Under the pieces are notes generated by a model. The model had not been told where the DNA came from, made no database searches, and saw only the letters and a program-made list of their open reading frames with translations. The translations under genes and the position numbers were made by a program. From positions 1 to 55,148 of the forward strand of contig JAIEFT010000028.1 of the NCBI GenBank assembly GCA_029066805.1: 55,148 nucleotides of DNA. The letters run 5' to 3'. Positions 17,604-26,000 of the stretch are shown here, in pieces (positions within the stretch are counted from its first letter, which is position 1; every line of letters begins with the position of its first letter). Source of the stretch: Clostridiales bacterium (GTDB taxonomy: Bacteria > Bacillota > Clostridia > Christensenellales > Pumilibacteraceae).

Positions 17604-17627
17604 TTTGACTATCTTTGACCTTTGACC
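17604..17627 (+). promoter_or_regulatory. CtsR operator with an extra third half-site
   Basis: On the minus strand the sequence at 17620-17604 is GGTCAAA-GAT-AGTCAAA, a full match to the CtsR heptad tandem repeat RGTCAAANANRGTCAAA. A third GGTCAAA (17627-17621) directly abuts it. The site lies just downstream of the predicted start of transcription, where bound CtsR would block transcription until heat shock. Confidence 0.9.
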
Positions 17628-17660
17628 TTAGTCGACTGTATACTTCAGGGAGGAAGCTAG

Positions 17661-18128
17661 GTGACGGTAAGCGATATTATAGAAAAGTTTCTGCTTGACA
17701 CATTGGGCGACGAGCTGTCTGTTAACTTTAACCGTAACGAGTTGGCTACGTATTTTGCCGTAGCGCCAAGTCAGATCAACTATGTATTATCCACGCGGTT
17801 CACGCCTGAGCGCGGATATATTATAGAAAGCCGCCGCGGCGGGGGCGGATATATCACGCTCATTCGCGTTAGTCAAAATGTGGATGACGTTTTGTCCGGG
17901 TATATTGACCGGACGTTGTCGGATGGGATAGACTATGGCAAGGCATGTCAGATATTGGAACGACTTACGGTTGACGGCATATTTACAGAGAGCGAGGCGC
18001 AATTGATAAAAGCCGCTATTTCAGACAAGGCTCTGCTTGCGCCCACGGTTGCAAAAAACAAACTTCGCGGATCTATACTAAAATGTGTATTACTTGAAAC
18101 GTTAAAAACTCACGAGGACGGTGAATAA
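17661..18128 (+). CDS. ctsR: Transcriptional repressor CtsR of class III heat-shock genes
   Basis: CtsR represses clp genes and is inactivated by heat and by McsB/ClpC action. The 155-residue sequence has the N-terminal winged helix (DIIEKFLLD, NRNELATYFAVAPSQINYVL) and the glycine-rich DNA-contacting wing ESRRGGGGYI near residues 55-64, followed by the helical C-terminal domain. The start is GTG with AGGGAGGAAGC upstream. The gene heads the operon ctsR-mcsA-mcsB-clpC and has a matching operator in its own leader. Confidence 0.96.
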   Translation: MTVSDIIEKFLLDTLGDELSVNFNRNELATYFAVAPSQINYVLSTRFTPERGYIIESRRGGGGYITLIRVSQNVDDVLSGYIDRTLSDGIDYGKACQILERLTVDGIFTESEAQLIKAAISDKALLAPTVAKNKLRGSILKCVLLETLKTHEDGE

Positions 18129-18129
18129 T

Positions 18130-18639
18130 ATGAAGTGTACTAATTGCGGTCTGCGCGAAGCCACCACGGAGGTGCTTGTTCGTCGCAATGACCATGTGGA
18201 AAAAATGTTTTTGTGCGGTGAATGCGCAAAGAACTTCCGTCCCGATATGGGGCTTGACAGCTTTGATATGCTTAATAAGCTTATCAACGGCTCGCCAATG
18301 GGGTTGCTCAACAGTTTCAATAACCTGTTTGACACGCATACGGTGCGAACGCTTGTTTGTCCGGACTGTAAAACTACGAGCGAGGAGTTTATGAAAACGG
18401 GTTTTGTAGGCTGTCCCAAATGCTACAAGGTGTTTGAGCCGCTTGTTGTACAAACCGTAAAAAAGTTACAGCAGTCCGATAGGCACGTGGGCAAAACGCC
18501 GCACGGCATTGACACGACAACAGAGGCACAGCTCAAAGCCGAGCTCCAGTCCGCTATCGACCGAGGAGATTACACCGAAATTTTCGCGCTTAGCGAAAAA
18601 CTCAAAAAGCTTTTGAACAGCAAGCGGGAGGGCAATTGA
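18130..18639 (+). CDS. mcsA: McsA, zinc-finger activator of the protein arginine kinase
   Basis: McsA binds and activates McsB. The 169-residue protein has four paired-cysteine motifs (CTNCG at the N-terminus, CGEC, CPDC, CPKC) for zinc binding and a C-terminal UVR motif (ALSEKLKKLLNSK). I take the ATG at 18130 (MKCTNCG), as in other McsA proteins; a GTG at 18121 in the same frame is too close to the GAGG site. The stop overlaps the mcsB start as TGATG. Confidence 0.93.
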   Translation: MKCTNCGLREATTEVLVRRNDHVEKMFLCGECAKNFRPDMGLDSFDMLNKLINGSPMGLLNSFNNLFDTHTVRTLVCPDCKTTSEEFMKTGFVGCPKCYKVFEPLVVQTVKKLQQSDRHVGKTPHGIDTTTEAQLKAELQSAIDRGDYTEIFALSEKLKKLLNSKREGN

Positions 18640-19646
18640 TGAATCCGTCCGAAACAATAATAATTTCTACACGCTTGAGGCTTGCGCGCAACATAGCGGG
18701 AATGCCGTTTCCGCACAAGCTAAACGAAATGTCGTCGCGGAAAATAGTCGACAATGTAGAGCAGTCGCTCGCGCCAATCGATAACTTTTGCCGTTATGAT
18801 ATGAAGGGCATATCGCAGCTTGACGGCACGATTTTACAGGAAAAACACCTTATCAGTCCCGATTTGTTGGAAGATTGTCCGTTCGGCGCTGTGCTTATAA
18901 GCGCGGACGAGAACGTGTCGATTATGGTAAACGAGGAGGATCATATCCGTGAGCAGGTGATCTTGCCGGGCTTGTCGCTTGACCAAGCATACGACAGAGT
19001 AAACCGTATCGACGACATACTCGGCAAAAACCTTGAGTTTGCGTTTGACAATCGGTTTGGGTATCTTACATCTTGCGCGACAAATCTCGGCACGGGCATG
19101 CGGGCGTCGGTCATGATGTTTTTGCCCGCGCTGACCATGCAGAATATGATTGACGGTTGTATCAACGACGTGGGGCGGCTTAATATGACGGTTCGAGGCG
19201 TGTATGGCGAGGGTAGCAAGGCGGAAGGATATCTGTACCAAGTGAGCAATCAGCGCTCTTTGGGATTACGGGAAGGCGATATAATAGACTCGGTCAAGGG
19301 TGCGATCAACCACATAGTAGATGCGGAGCTTCGCGCGCGCGAACTGCTTAAGCGCGACGAGCCTGAGTTGAAAGACAAAATATCACGTGCCTGGGGCATA
19401 GCTACCAATGCGTACAAGCTGTCTACAGAGGAAGCCATGCAGTATTTGGCTCTTGTGCGTTTAGGCAGTCATTATCGGTATATAGATATATCCGACGTAA
19501 CGGAATTTCAAAAACTTATTACAGACTGTCAGCCTGCGTCCATGCAAAAGAACGGCGGCAGCAACATGAATGTACGTGAACGCGACGAGCTTCGCGCGCG
19601 GCATGTGGCGCAAACTCTTACATCACTTTGCAAAAAAATAATATAA
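18639..19646 (+). CDS. mcsB: Protein arginine kinase McsB
   Basis: McsB phosphorylates arginine residues and so marks proteins for ClpCP degradation. The 335-residue sequence belongs to the guanidino kinase family: a STRLRLARNI start, the VNEEDHIREQ motif with the catalytic glutamate and neighbouring histidine near residues 95-104, and SCATNLGTGMRAS near 146-158. The ATG at 18639 has GGGAGGG upstream and overlaps the mcsA stop. Position and order match the canonical heat-shock operon. Confidence 0.95.
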   Translation: MNPSETIIISTRLRLARNIAGMPFPHKLNEMSSRKIVDNVEQSLAPIDNFCRYDMKGISQLDGTILQEKHLISPDLLEDCPFGAVLISADENVSIMVNEEDHIREQVILPGLSLDQAYDRVNRIDDILGKNLEFAFDNRFGYLTSCATNLGTGMRASVMMFLPALTMQNMIDGCINDVGRLNMTVRGVYGEGSKAEGYLYQVSNQRSLGLREGDIIDSVKGAINHIVDAELRARELLKRDEPELKDKISRAWGIATNAYKLSTEEAMQYLALVRLGSHYRYIDISDVTEFQKLITDCQPASMQKNGGSNMNVRERDELRARHVAQTLTSLCKKII

Positions 19647-19662
19647 GGAGAAAGATAAATAT

Positions 19663-22152
19663 ATGGAATATTCAATGAATGACAGCGCGCTCAAAGCGTA
19701 TGAGATAGCGCGAAAAACAGCCAAGTATTACTCAAACGAATACACCGGAACAGAACATCTTTTGTACGGCATACTCAAAGTGGAATGCTACGCGTCCAAG
19801 ATTTTTGCCGCAAACGGTTTCGATCCCGACAGATTGATACAGATATTCGAGGACGAATCCAACAAGCCCGCGATTGACGAGCCCATGGATTCCGACCGCG
19901 TGCGCAAGTCCATTCCGTTTACGGCGTACAGCATATCCACACAGCTCGGTGCGTCGCAGATTTCGCCCGACCACATAATGCTCGCGATTTTGGAAGATCG
20001 CAACTGCCTTGCGTCTGAGGCGCTGTACAGGATTTACAACGTCAACGTCGCTGCATACCGCAGATCTATTCTCAAAATTTTGCAGAACAGTCAGCCCAAA
20101 AATGACGGACCGTTGTTTTCGAGCGGCATGTTCGGCATGCCCGGTTTCGGCAATGATTACTATGCGAGTAACGCAGGCGCAAACGACAGTGGTGTAAACG
20201 GCAATTCTCACGCTTTGCCTGCTCAGCTCGCGGATTTAGGCGTTGATGTAACCGCTAAGGCGCGACAAAACAAGCTTGACCCTGTTATAGGCAGAGAGCA
20301 GGAGGTTTCACGACTGATTGAAATTCTGTGCCGTAAGACCAAGAACAATCCGGTACTGATTGGCGAGCCCGGCGTAGGTAAAAGCGCGATTATTGACGGG
20401 CTTGCAAAAGCGATAGTGGACGGAAAAGTCCCGCGCCAGCTGCAAAACAACATAATATTTTCGCTTAATATAGGTTCGCTCATGGCGGGTACTAAATATC
20501 GCGGTCAGCTTGAGGAAAAGCTGAAATCCGCCATCGATCTAATAATCAACAGCGGCAATATCATAGTGTTTATTGACGAGTTGCACACGCTGATGCAAGC
20601 AGGATCAAAGGACGGCGAGGTCACGCCCGCGGATATTCTTAAACCGTACCTCGCGCGCGGCGAAATGCAGACGATAGGCGCGACAACAACCGACGAATAT
20701 CGCAAGTATATAGAAGTAGACAAGGCTATGGAGCGCAGATTCCAGCCGATAATAGTTGAGCCGCCTACGGTTGAGCAGACCGTGGAGATACTAAAAGGTT
20801 TGCGTAGCAATTACGAAAATTTCCACAACGTAAAGCTTTCGGATGAGGCAATCGTCGCGGCAGCCAAGCTTTCGGATAAGTATATTGCGGATAGATTTCT
20901 GCCGGACAAGGCGATTGACCTTATTGACGAGGCTATGAGCTGCGCCAAGGTAGGAGCGAGCTTTGCGCCGGCCGACTTGTCCGAGCTTAACGCACAGCTT
21001 GCCGAATGCAAAAGAAAAATGCGCGAGTATGCCGAAAGACAGGACTACACCGAGGCTGAAAAGTGCAAGCGCCGCGCCGAAGAACTTGAAAACACTATTA
21101 AGCAGCGATCATTGCAAAGCTCGGCACAGCAGGAAAAAACGACCAAAATAATATCCGAAGAGGATATCGCGGACGTGGTTTCTCGGTGGACTAAAATTCC
21201 CGTCAGTAAGCTTACCGAAACCGAAACGACAAGACTGCAAAATCTTGAGGCATTATTGCACAAACGTGTTATCGGTCAGAACCGCGCGGTTGAGGCTGTG
21301 TCAAAGGCGATAAGGCGCGCGCGAGCGGGGCTTAAAAGCGATAATAGACCCATAGGATCGTTTATATTCTTAGGGCCTACGGGTGTTGGCAAGACCGAAC
21401 TGACAAAGGCGCTTGCCGAAGCGATGTTCGACAATGAAAATTCTATTATTCGTTTGGATATGAGCGAATTTATGGAAGCGCATTCGGTATCTAAGCTGAT
21501 AGGCGCACCTCCCGGATATGTCGGGTTTGACGACGGCGGACAGCTTACCGAACGCGTAAGACGTCACCCGTATTCGGTTGTGTTGTTTGACGAGATAGAA
21601 AAAGCGCATCCGGATGTTTTTAATGCGCTTTTGCAAATACTGGATGACGGCAGGCTTACGGATTCTCAAGGCAGAACCGTCTCGTTTAAGAATACCATAA
21701 TAATAATGACGAGCAACGTCGGAGCGACAGATGCGGCGGCAAAGCGTGAAATCGGATTTAATGCGATAGGCAAACGCGACAGCGACGTTCGCGACGAAGT
21801 ATACATGAACGCACTTCGTTCAATGTTCCGTCCCGAGTTTTTAAACCGTATTGACGTAATTTGCGTTTTTGACAAGCTAACAAAGGACGACGTATCCAAG
21901 ATAGCGGAAATCATGCTCAAAAAGGTGGAAAAGTCGCTTGCCGATAAGAACATCACGCTAACGGTTACGTCCGCCGCGATGAATTGGCTTATCGAAAAAG
22001 GATACGACGCGGAATACGGCGCGCGCCCGCTGCGCAGGGTTATCGAGCAGAATGTTGAAGACGAGATAGCCGAGGCAATTATAGGCGGCAGAGTAAGGAA
22101 TAACAGCGCCGTGCGCGTGGACTGCATGAATGACAAAATCATCATAGCATAA
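19663..22152 (+). CDS. clpC: ATP-dependent Clp protease ATP-binding subunit ClpC
   Basis: The 829-residue Hsp100 unfoldase delivers substrates, including arginine-phosphorylated proteins, to ClpP. It has the repeated Clp N-domain (residues 1-150), a first AAA+ module with GEPGVGKS (near 227), a middle region with a UVR-like coiled coil (near 430-475) that binds McsB-type adaptors, and a second AAA+ module with GPTGVGKT (near 570), followed by the C-terminal D2-small domain. AAGGAGAAAG precedes the ATG. It ends the CtsR-controlled operon; no clear terminator follows. Confidence 0.96.
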   Translation: MEYSMNDSALKAYEIARKTAKYYSNEYTGTEHLLYGILKVECYASKIFAANGFDPDRLIQIFEDESNKPAIDEPMDSDRVRKSIPFTAYSISTQLGASQISPDHIMLAILEDRNCLASEALYRIYNVNVAAYRRSILKILQNSQPKNDGPLFSSGMFGMPGFGNDYYASNAGANDSGVNGNSHALPAQLADLGVDVTAKARQNKLDPVIGREQEVSRLIEILCRKTKNNPVLIGEPGVGKSAIIDGLAKAIVDGKVPRQLQNNIIFSLNIGSLMAGTKYRGQLEEKLKSAIDLIINSGNIIVFIDELHTLMQAGSKDGEVTPADILKPYLARGEMQTIGATTTDEYRKYIEVDKAMERRFQPIIVEPPTVEQTVEILKGLRSNYENFHNVKLSDEAIVAAAKLSDKYIADRFLPDKAIDLIDEAMSCAKVGASFAPADLSELNAQLAECKRKMREYAERQDYTEAEKCKRRAEELENTIKQRSLQSSAQQEKTTKIISEEDIADVVSRWTKIPVSKLTETETTRLQNLEALLHKRVIGQNRAVEAVSKAIRRARAGLKSDNRPIGSFIFLGPTGVGKTELTKALAEAMFDNENSIIRLDMSEFMEAHSVSKLIGAPPGYVGFDDGGQLTERVRRHPYSVVLFDEIEKAHPDVFNALLQILDDGRLTDSQGRTVSFKNTIIIMTSNVGATDAAAKREIGFNAIGKRDSDVRDEVYMNALRSMFRPEFLNRIDVICVFDKLTKDDVSKIAEIMLKKVEKSLADKNITLTVTSAAMNWLIEKGYDAEYGARPLRRVIEQNVEDEIAEAIIGGRVRNNSAVRVDCMNDKIIIA

Positions 22153-22167
22153 ATTTTTCGAAAGGCA

Positions 22168-22196
22168 TTTACAACGTCCACAATTTGTGTTACAAT
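22168..22196 (+). promoter_or_regulatory. Promoter of hpf
   Basis: TTTACA (22168-22173), 17-bp spacer, TACAAT (22191-22196) with extended TG. The predicted 38-nt leader contains a small hairpin ACGGG-TTTG-CCCGT (22214-22227) immediately before the ribosome binding site GGAGGG. Confidence 0.6.
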
Positions 22197-22240
22197 ATAT
22201 ACAGAAATTTATAACGGGTTTGCCCGTATGGAGGGAAAAT

Positions 22241-22789
22241 ATGACAATCGAATATCTTTGCAAAAACTACGACGCGAGCGACAAACTTAAATCGGTCATC
22301 GACAAAAAGGTGCAAAAGCTGGATAAGTTTTTCGACGACGATACGCGAATCAAAATAGCGCTCAAAAAGGGCAATACCCGCAGTAGCGACGACCTTTACA
22401 CGCTTGAGCTTACCATACGCTTGGATAGCACTGTGCTTCGTGCGGAGGTTACCAGCGACAATATGTATAACAATATCGACCTTGCGCTGCCTAAACTTGA
22501 AAAGCAGATTATTCGTCACCACAAAAAGCTTGAGTCCAAGTCCAAAAAGTTCCGCGGCAAAGATCTGTCTGTTCCCGAAGAGGTGGACGAAGAGGAGGTT
22601 GCGGAAGAAAAATCCGTCGTACGCTCCAAATGCTATACGCTTATTCCCATGTCTATCGACGACGCTATAGAGGAATTAGAGCTTGTCGGGCACAATTTTT
22701 ACGTTTTCCTCAACAAATCCACCAATTCCATTAACGTGCTCTACGTGCGTAACGACGGAAACTACGGTCTTATCGAAACAGTTGTGTGA
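22241..22789 (+). CDS. hpf: Long-form ribosome hibernation promoting factor
   Basis: The 182-residue protein has the N-terminal S30AE/HPF fold (residues 1-100), an acidic linker (near 108-125) and the C-terminal dimerisation domain with FYVFLNKSTNSINVLYVRNDGNYGLIE split across residues about 155-180. Long HPF dimerises 70S ribosomes into inactive 100S particles during stress or stationary phase. The start ATG has GGAGGG 6 nt upstream; an in-frame start at 22187 lies before the predicted transcription start and is rejected. It is monocistronic. Confidence 0.94.
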   Translation: MTIEYLCKNYDASDKLKSVIDKKVQKLDKFFDDDTRIKIALKKGNTRSSDDLYTLELTIRLDSTVLRAEVTSDNMYNNIDLALPKLEKQIIRHHKKLESKSKKFRGKDLSVPEEVDEEEVAEEKSVVRSKCYTLIPMSIDDAIEELELVGHNFYVFLNKSTNSINVLYVRNDGNYGLIETVV

Positions 22790-22803
22790 TAGTTTATAAA
22801 TAC

Positions 22804-22829
22804 AGATGGTAGCCAAGATGGTAGCCAAT
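22804..22829. repeat. Tandem duplication of a 12-bp unit
   Basis: The unit AGATGGTAGCCA occurs twice in a row between hpf and its terminator. It is short and probably neutral. Confidence 0.6.
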
Positions 22830-22861
22830 AAACAAAAATGCAATTGAAGTAAAGTTTTTTT

Positions 22862-22898
22862 GCCTACTTCTTTTCCAAAAGAAGTAGGCGCTTTTTTG
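22862..22898 (+). terminator. Intrinsic terminator of hpf (perfect 13-bp stem)
   Basis: GCCTACTTCTTTT and AAAAGAAGTAGGC form a perfect stem around a CC centre, followed by GC and six T. A degenerate relative of the same hairpin lies at 6185-6206. Confidence 0.88.
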
Positions 22899-22922
22899 TG
22901 TTAAAAAAACATGCTGTAACGC

Positions 22923-22952
22923 TTGATTTTTTCGTCATCGATATGGTATAAT
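22923..22952 (+). promoter_or_regulatory. Promoter of pgi
   Basis: TTGATT (22923-22928), 18-bp spacer, TATAAT (22947-22952) with an extended TG one base upstream. Confidence 0.78.
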
Positions 22953-22978
22953 GCTTTCGTGTAAAAGGAGATATTTGT

Positions 22979-24370
22979 ATGAAACTCAAATTCGATTACA
23001 ACAACATGATGGATTCTTCTATCGGCGCTCACGGCATTAAAAAAGCCGAAATCGACAAAGCGCAAAATGCTCATGCGGCTGCATACGCCGATGTTATCGA
23101 CAACAGTGGCAAGGGCTGGCAGGAATGGACGGAAACACCCATGATAAGCGACAAGACTGTCGATGAGCTTTGCGCTTTCGGCAAGGCTATTCGCGAAAAA
23201 GCTTCGAGCTTTGTGGTACTCGGCATAGGCGGATCGGCGCTTGGTCCTATCTGCGTGTTCAATGCTCTTTTGCATTTGCACCACAACGAATTGCCTGCTG
23301 CAATGCGCAAAGCGCCCAAGCTGTACGTGGAAGACAACGTCGATCCCGAACGTATGGCGTCGCTTTTGGACGTAATCGACATTAAGACTACATACTTAAA
23401 CGTTATCACCAAATCCGGCGAAACGAGCGAAACTCTAAGCCAGTTCATTATTCTGTACAATCTGCTCAAAAAAGAGCTGGGCGAGGCTGCGGCAAAAGAG
23501 CATATCTTTGTTACAACAACAGACGGCAAGGGTTCGCTGTACAACGTAGCCAAGAAAGAAGGATTCAAGATTTTCGGTATCCCTGCGGGCGTCGGCGGCA
23601 GGTTCTCGGTGCTTTCCAACGTCGGTCTTGTGCCGTTTGCCGTTATGGGCGTGGACGTAAAGAGCATGCTTGCCGGTGCAAGATCCATGCGCGAAGCTTG
23701 CGAGCGTAAAGACATATACGCCAATCCCGCACTTATGACCGCGTTTTTGCAGGTCAAGTCCATGCAGGCGGGTAAGAATATTTCCGTAATGATGCCGTAT
23801 GCCGACGGACTCAAAACCATGGCGGACTTCTACTGCCAGATTTGGGCGGAATCGCTCGGCAAAGCCGTGGACAAAGCGGGCAAAACCGTTAACTGCGGTC
23901 AAACTCCCGCTAAATCTTTGGGCGTTACCGATCAGCACAGCCAAGTCCAACTGTATACAGAAGGTCCGTACGACAAGGTCGTAACCTTTATCGGTGTGGA
24001 AAAGTACGGAGCAACGGTGGATATCCCGCAAGATAGCGCGGACGTCGGCAATTTCCTTAAAGGTCATTCGCTTAACGAGCTTATTACCGCAGAACGCAAG
24101 TCAACAGAGTACGCGCTTACCAAGGCGGGCAGATCCAACTTTACGATTATTATGCCCGAAGTAAACGCCGAAACGGTGGGTGAGCTGCTCATGTACTTTA
24201 TGTATGAAACGGCGTTTGCCGGCGCGTATCTCGATATCGATACGTTCAACCAGCCGGGCGTAGAGGAGGGCAAAAAAGCTACGTTCGCCATGATAGGCAG
24301 GGCGGGCTACGAGGAGAAGCTTAAAGAGCTCAATTCTTTAGTAAAAAACGACGCATATATTATTGGATAG
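22979..24370 (+). CDS. pgi: Glucose-6-phosphate isomerase
   Basis: The 463-residue enzyme interconverts glucose-6-phosphate and fructose-6-phosphate in glycolysis. The phosphosugar-binding motif VLGIGGSALGP (near residues 79-89), SKSGET-like TKSGETSET (near 142-150) and the C-terminal VNPFDQPGVE-like motif (DTFNQPGVEEGK, near 421-432) are present. AAAAGGAG lies 9 nt before the ATG. It has its own promoter and no terminator is obvious downstream. Confidence 0.94.
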   Translation: MKLKFDYNNMMDSSIGAHGIKKAEIDKAQNAHAAAYADVIDNSGKGWQEWTETPMISDKTVDELCAFGKAIREKASSFVVLGIGGSALGPICVFNALLHLHHNELPAAMRKAPKLYVEDNVDPERMASLLDVIDIKTTYLNVITKSGETSETLSQFIILYNLLKKELGEAAAKEHIFVTTTDGKGSLYNVAKKEGFKIFGIPAGVGGRFSVLSNVGLVPFAVMGVDVKSMLAGARSMREACERKDIYANPALMTAFLQVKSMQAGKNISVMMPYADGLKTMADFYCQIWAESLGKAVDKAGKTVNCGQTPAKSLGVTDQHSQVQLYTEGPYDKVVTFIGVEKYGATVDIPQDSADVGNFLKGHSLNELITAERKSTEYALTKAGRSNFTIIMPEVNAETVGELLMYFMYETAFAGAYLDIDTFNQPGVEEGKKATFAMIGRAGYEEKLKELNSLVKNDAYIIG

Positions 24371-24401
24371 GATATTGCAGACTTAAAATTTGCAAAACAT
24401 A

Positions 24402-24430
24402 TTGCAATATTAATTTGACTGTGATAAAAT
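24402..24430 (+). promoter_or_regulatory. Promoter of the HPr-like gene
   Basis: TTGCAA (24402-24407), 17-bp spacer, TAAAAT (24425-24430) with extended TG. Predicted start is about 24437. Confidence 0.6.
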
Positions 24431-24460
24431 ATTTTTAGCAACAGACCGTAGGAGGTTATT

Positions 24461-24691
24461 ATGAAAGCTGTTAATGTTTATTTTCCCACCATGGATAGCG
24501 TAAAAGACTTTGTTAACGCAGTATCAAGCTATCCGTACGAAATCGATTTGCATAGCGGCAGATACGTTGTTGACGCAAAGTCGCTTCTCGGAATTTTCTC
24601 GCTCGACCTCGGCAAGCCCATCGTTTGCGAAATCTACAATGACAATTGCGATGAGCTGCTTAAAGATATCAATAAGTTTATAGCTAAATAG
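24461..24691 (+). CDS. HPr-like protein lacking the active-site histidine
   Basis: The 76-residue protein has HPr length and pattern: after a variable N-terminus, the segment EIDLHSGRYVVDAKSLLGIFSLDLGK corresponds in two pieces to the HPr beta strand and the regulatory-serine helix, and the C-terminal DELLKDINKFI matches the last HPr helix. The phosphorylatable His15 with its HARPA context is replaced by a TMDSVKDF stretch without histidine, while the serine in KSLLG at the Ser46 position is kept. It therefore cannot work as a normal PTS phosphocarrier and may be a Crh-like regulatory relative. AGGAGG precedes the ATG. Confidence 0.75.
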   Translation: MKAVNVYFPTMDSVKDFVNAVSSYPYEIDLHSGRYVVDAKSLLGIFSLDLGKPIVCEIYNDNCDELLKDINKFIAK

Positions 24692-24710
24692 CTTTAGACT
24701 TTTGCTGTTA

Positions 24711-24739
24711 TTGCAGCATATAAGTATCGGGTTTATAAT
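24711..24739 (+). promoter_or_regulatory. Promoter of the following unrecognised gene
   Basis: TTGCAG (24711-24716), 17-bp spacer, TATAAT (24734-24739). Transcription should start about 24746, only some 9 nt before the ATG; the short leader contains GGAG. Confidence 0.6.
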
Positions 24740-24754
24740 AAAATCGGAGCGATT

Positions 24755-25510
24755 ATGCGACGTAATTATTTGGAGAGCATGAAGTCTGACGGACTCGGCG
24801 AGTTTTTGTCTGCTTGTGAAGCTCTGAAAAATTGCAAATATGTACTTGCGGAAGGCAAAATCACAGCGCTGCTTAAATCGATAGCGGATAATAAGCAGTT
24901 GTATTCTATGTTTGCCGTGTCGCTGTACGGGTTTGATTACAGCCGTACTTTTTCCGCATGCGTAAACAACGGTACGTTTGTCTTGCCGTCCGACCAGAAA
25001 AAAGCTGTTGCGCTTGTTTTTAGAATACTGCTTGACATAGACAGCGGAAAAATCGAGCTTCGCAACTTCTTGGAAGCATACTTTTACAGTCCAATGATAA
25101 ACGAATCGTATGCGCGGTTCTGCTTGGAGATTATTACACCGTTTCAATCGTACTGTCGTGCGCTGTTTTCTCAGCCGCTGACGATGCAGGGAATTCCTAA
25201 TCCCGGTGCGGAAAATACTTATTCGCAGGTAAACGATAAGTTCCGAATCGACCTTAAAACCGACGCTTTAGACTGCGTGGCGACGCTTATTGATATTGCC
25301 GAAAATACTCTGACCGGCGCTATTGAGAGTGCAGAGTATACGGCATGCTTAAACGGCTTGACGCGCGCAATAAACAGCGGCGATTACGAGAATATCATAT
25401 CTGCGTATCTTGGCGTAAAGTATGCCGTGGCGTACTTCTTCAAGTCAACCAAAACCGTCATGGATATCTGCAAAAAATTGGAATACGACGTTAAGCATAT
25501 GGCAGGCTAA
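24755..25510 (+). CDS. Unrecognised protein, 251 residues
   Basis: I do not recognise this protein. It is soluble by eye, without a signal peptide or membrane segment, and appears mostly alpha-helical, with a proline- and glycine-containing loop near residues 146-155. No enzyme motif stands out. Codon use resembles the neighbours and GGAGCG precedes the ATG, so it is very probably a real gene. It follows the HPr-like gene and lies next to the inverted-repeat element at 25521-25965, with its stop codon only 11 bp from that element's left end. Confidence 0.7.
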   Translation: MRRNYLESMKSDGLGEFLSACEALKNCKYVLAEGKITALLKSIADNKQLYSMFAVSLYGFDYSRTFSACVNNGTFVLPSDQKKAVALVFRILLDIDSGKIELRNFLEAYFYSPMINESYARFCLEIITPFQSYCRALFSQPLTMQGIPNPGAENTYSQVNDKFRIDLKTDALDCVATLIDIAENTLTGAIESAEYTACLNGLTRAINSGDYENIISAYLGVKYAVAYFFKSTKTVMDICKKLEYDVKHMAG

Positions 25511-25520
25511 GGGTAAATAC

Positions 25521-25965
25521 ATAAAACCGCACAAAATGGTGTCTTTTATAGGAATTTACTTGTGAAAAATAGCCCACTTACTTCGCTTATAAAGTAGTGG
25601 GCTATTGCTTTATATGTTTATAGCGCTAAATTGAAATTTATCGATTATAAAATGTTATGATTATGCGGCTTCGCCTTTTTCTGCCCACATTTCTCCACTC
25701 CGCGCTACGCGCTACGGTCGAAATGATGGGAATATAGACCAAGCATTTTTTAGAAAAGCAAAGCTATAACTCACATCATCCCGAGCATAGTCGAGGAATC
25801 TAGGCAAACCGCCGCAGAACTGTAAAGTAATAATCACTCGCAGTTAAAACATTAAATTATTGTTTATCGTGCGGTCATTATAGCAAAAACACAAATAAAA
25901 AGCAAGGATTGTCTTATCATTGCTTCTTATTCCTATAAAATATACCGCAAGAGGTGCGGTTTTAT
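25521..25965. mobile_element. Putative non-autonomous element (MITE-like) with two-block terminal inverted repeats
   Basis: No gene is found in 25511-26000. Its left end has ATAAAACCGCAC (25521-25532) and TTTTATAGGAAT (25544-25555). Its right end has exact reverse complements in mirrored order: ATTCCTATAAAA (25929-25940) and GTGCGGTTTTAT (25954-25965). Two 12-bp exact inverted matches at similar spacing define a 445-bp unit. Inside are a hairpin at 25568-25606 and GC-rich stretches (around 25693-25719 and 25775-25801) that resemble interspersed intergenic repeats known from gut Firmicutes. No transposase and no clear target duplication are seen. Confidence 0.5.
25568..25606. terminator. Hairpin with AATAGCCCAC / GTGGGCTATT arms
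   Basis: The stem is followed by TTTTTC on the minus strand and GCTTTATATG on the plus strand, so it could end transcription in either direction. It lies inside the inverted-repeat element. Confidence 0.5.
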
Positions 25966-25969
25966 TTTG
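25944..25969. terminator. Short hairpin ACCGCA-AGAGG-TGCGGT with T-rich flanks
   Basis: It is followed by TTTATTTT on the plus strand and TATATTTTAT on the minus strand. It lies 32 bp beyond the stop of the minus-strand GtrA gene and could terminate that operon; it also forms part of the right terminal repeat of the element. Confidence 0.55.
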
Positions 25970-26000
25970 CAGTTAATTATCGAGCTGATATCGCAGTCGG

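Noticed and set aside
22804-22829. Two tandem 12-bp units as the start of a CRISPR or larger repeat array
   Set aside because: Only two units without spacers; nothing else in the window resembles a CRISPR array.
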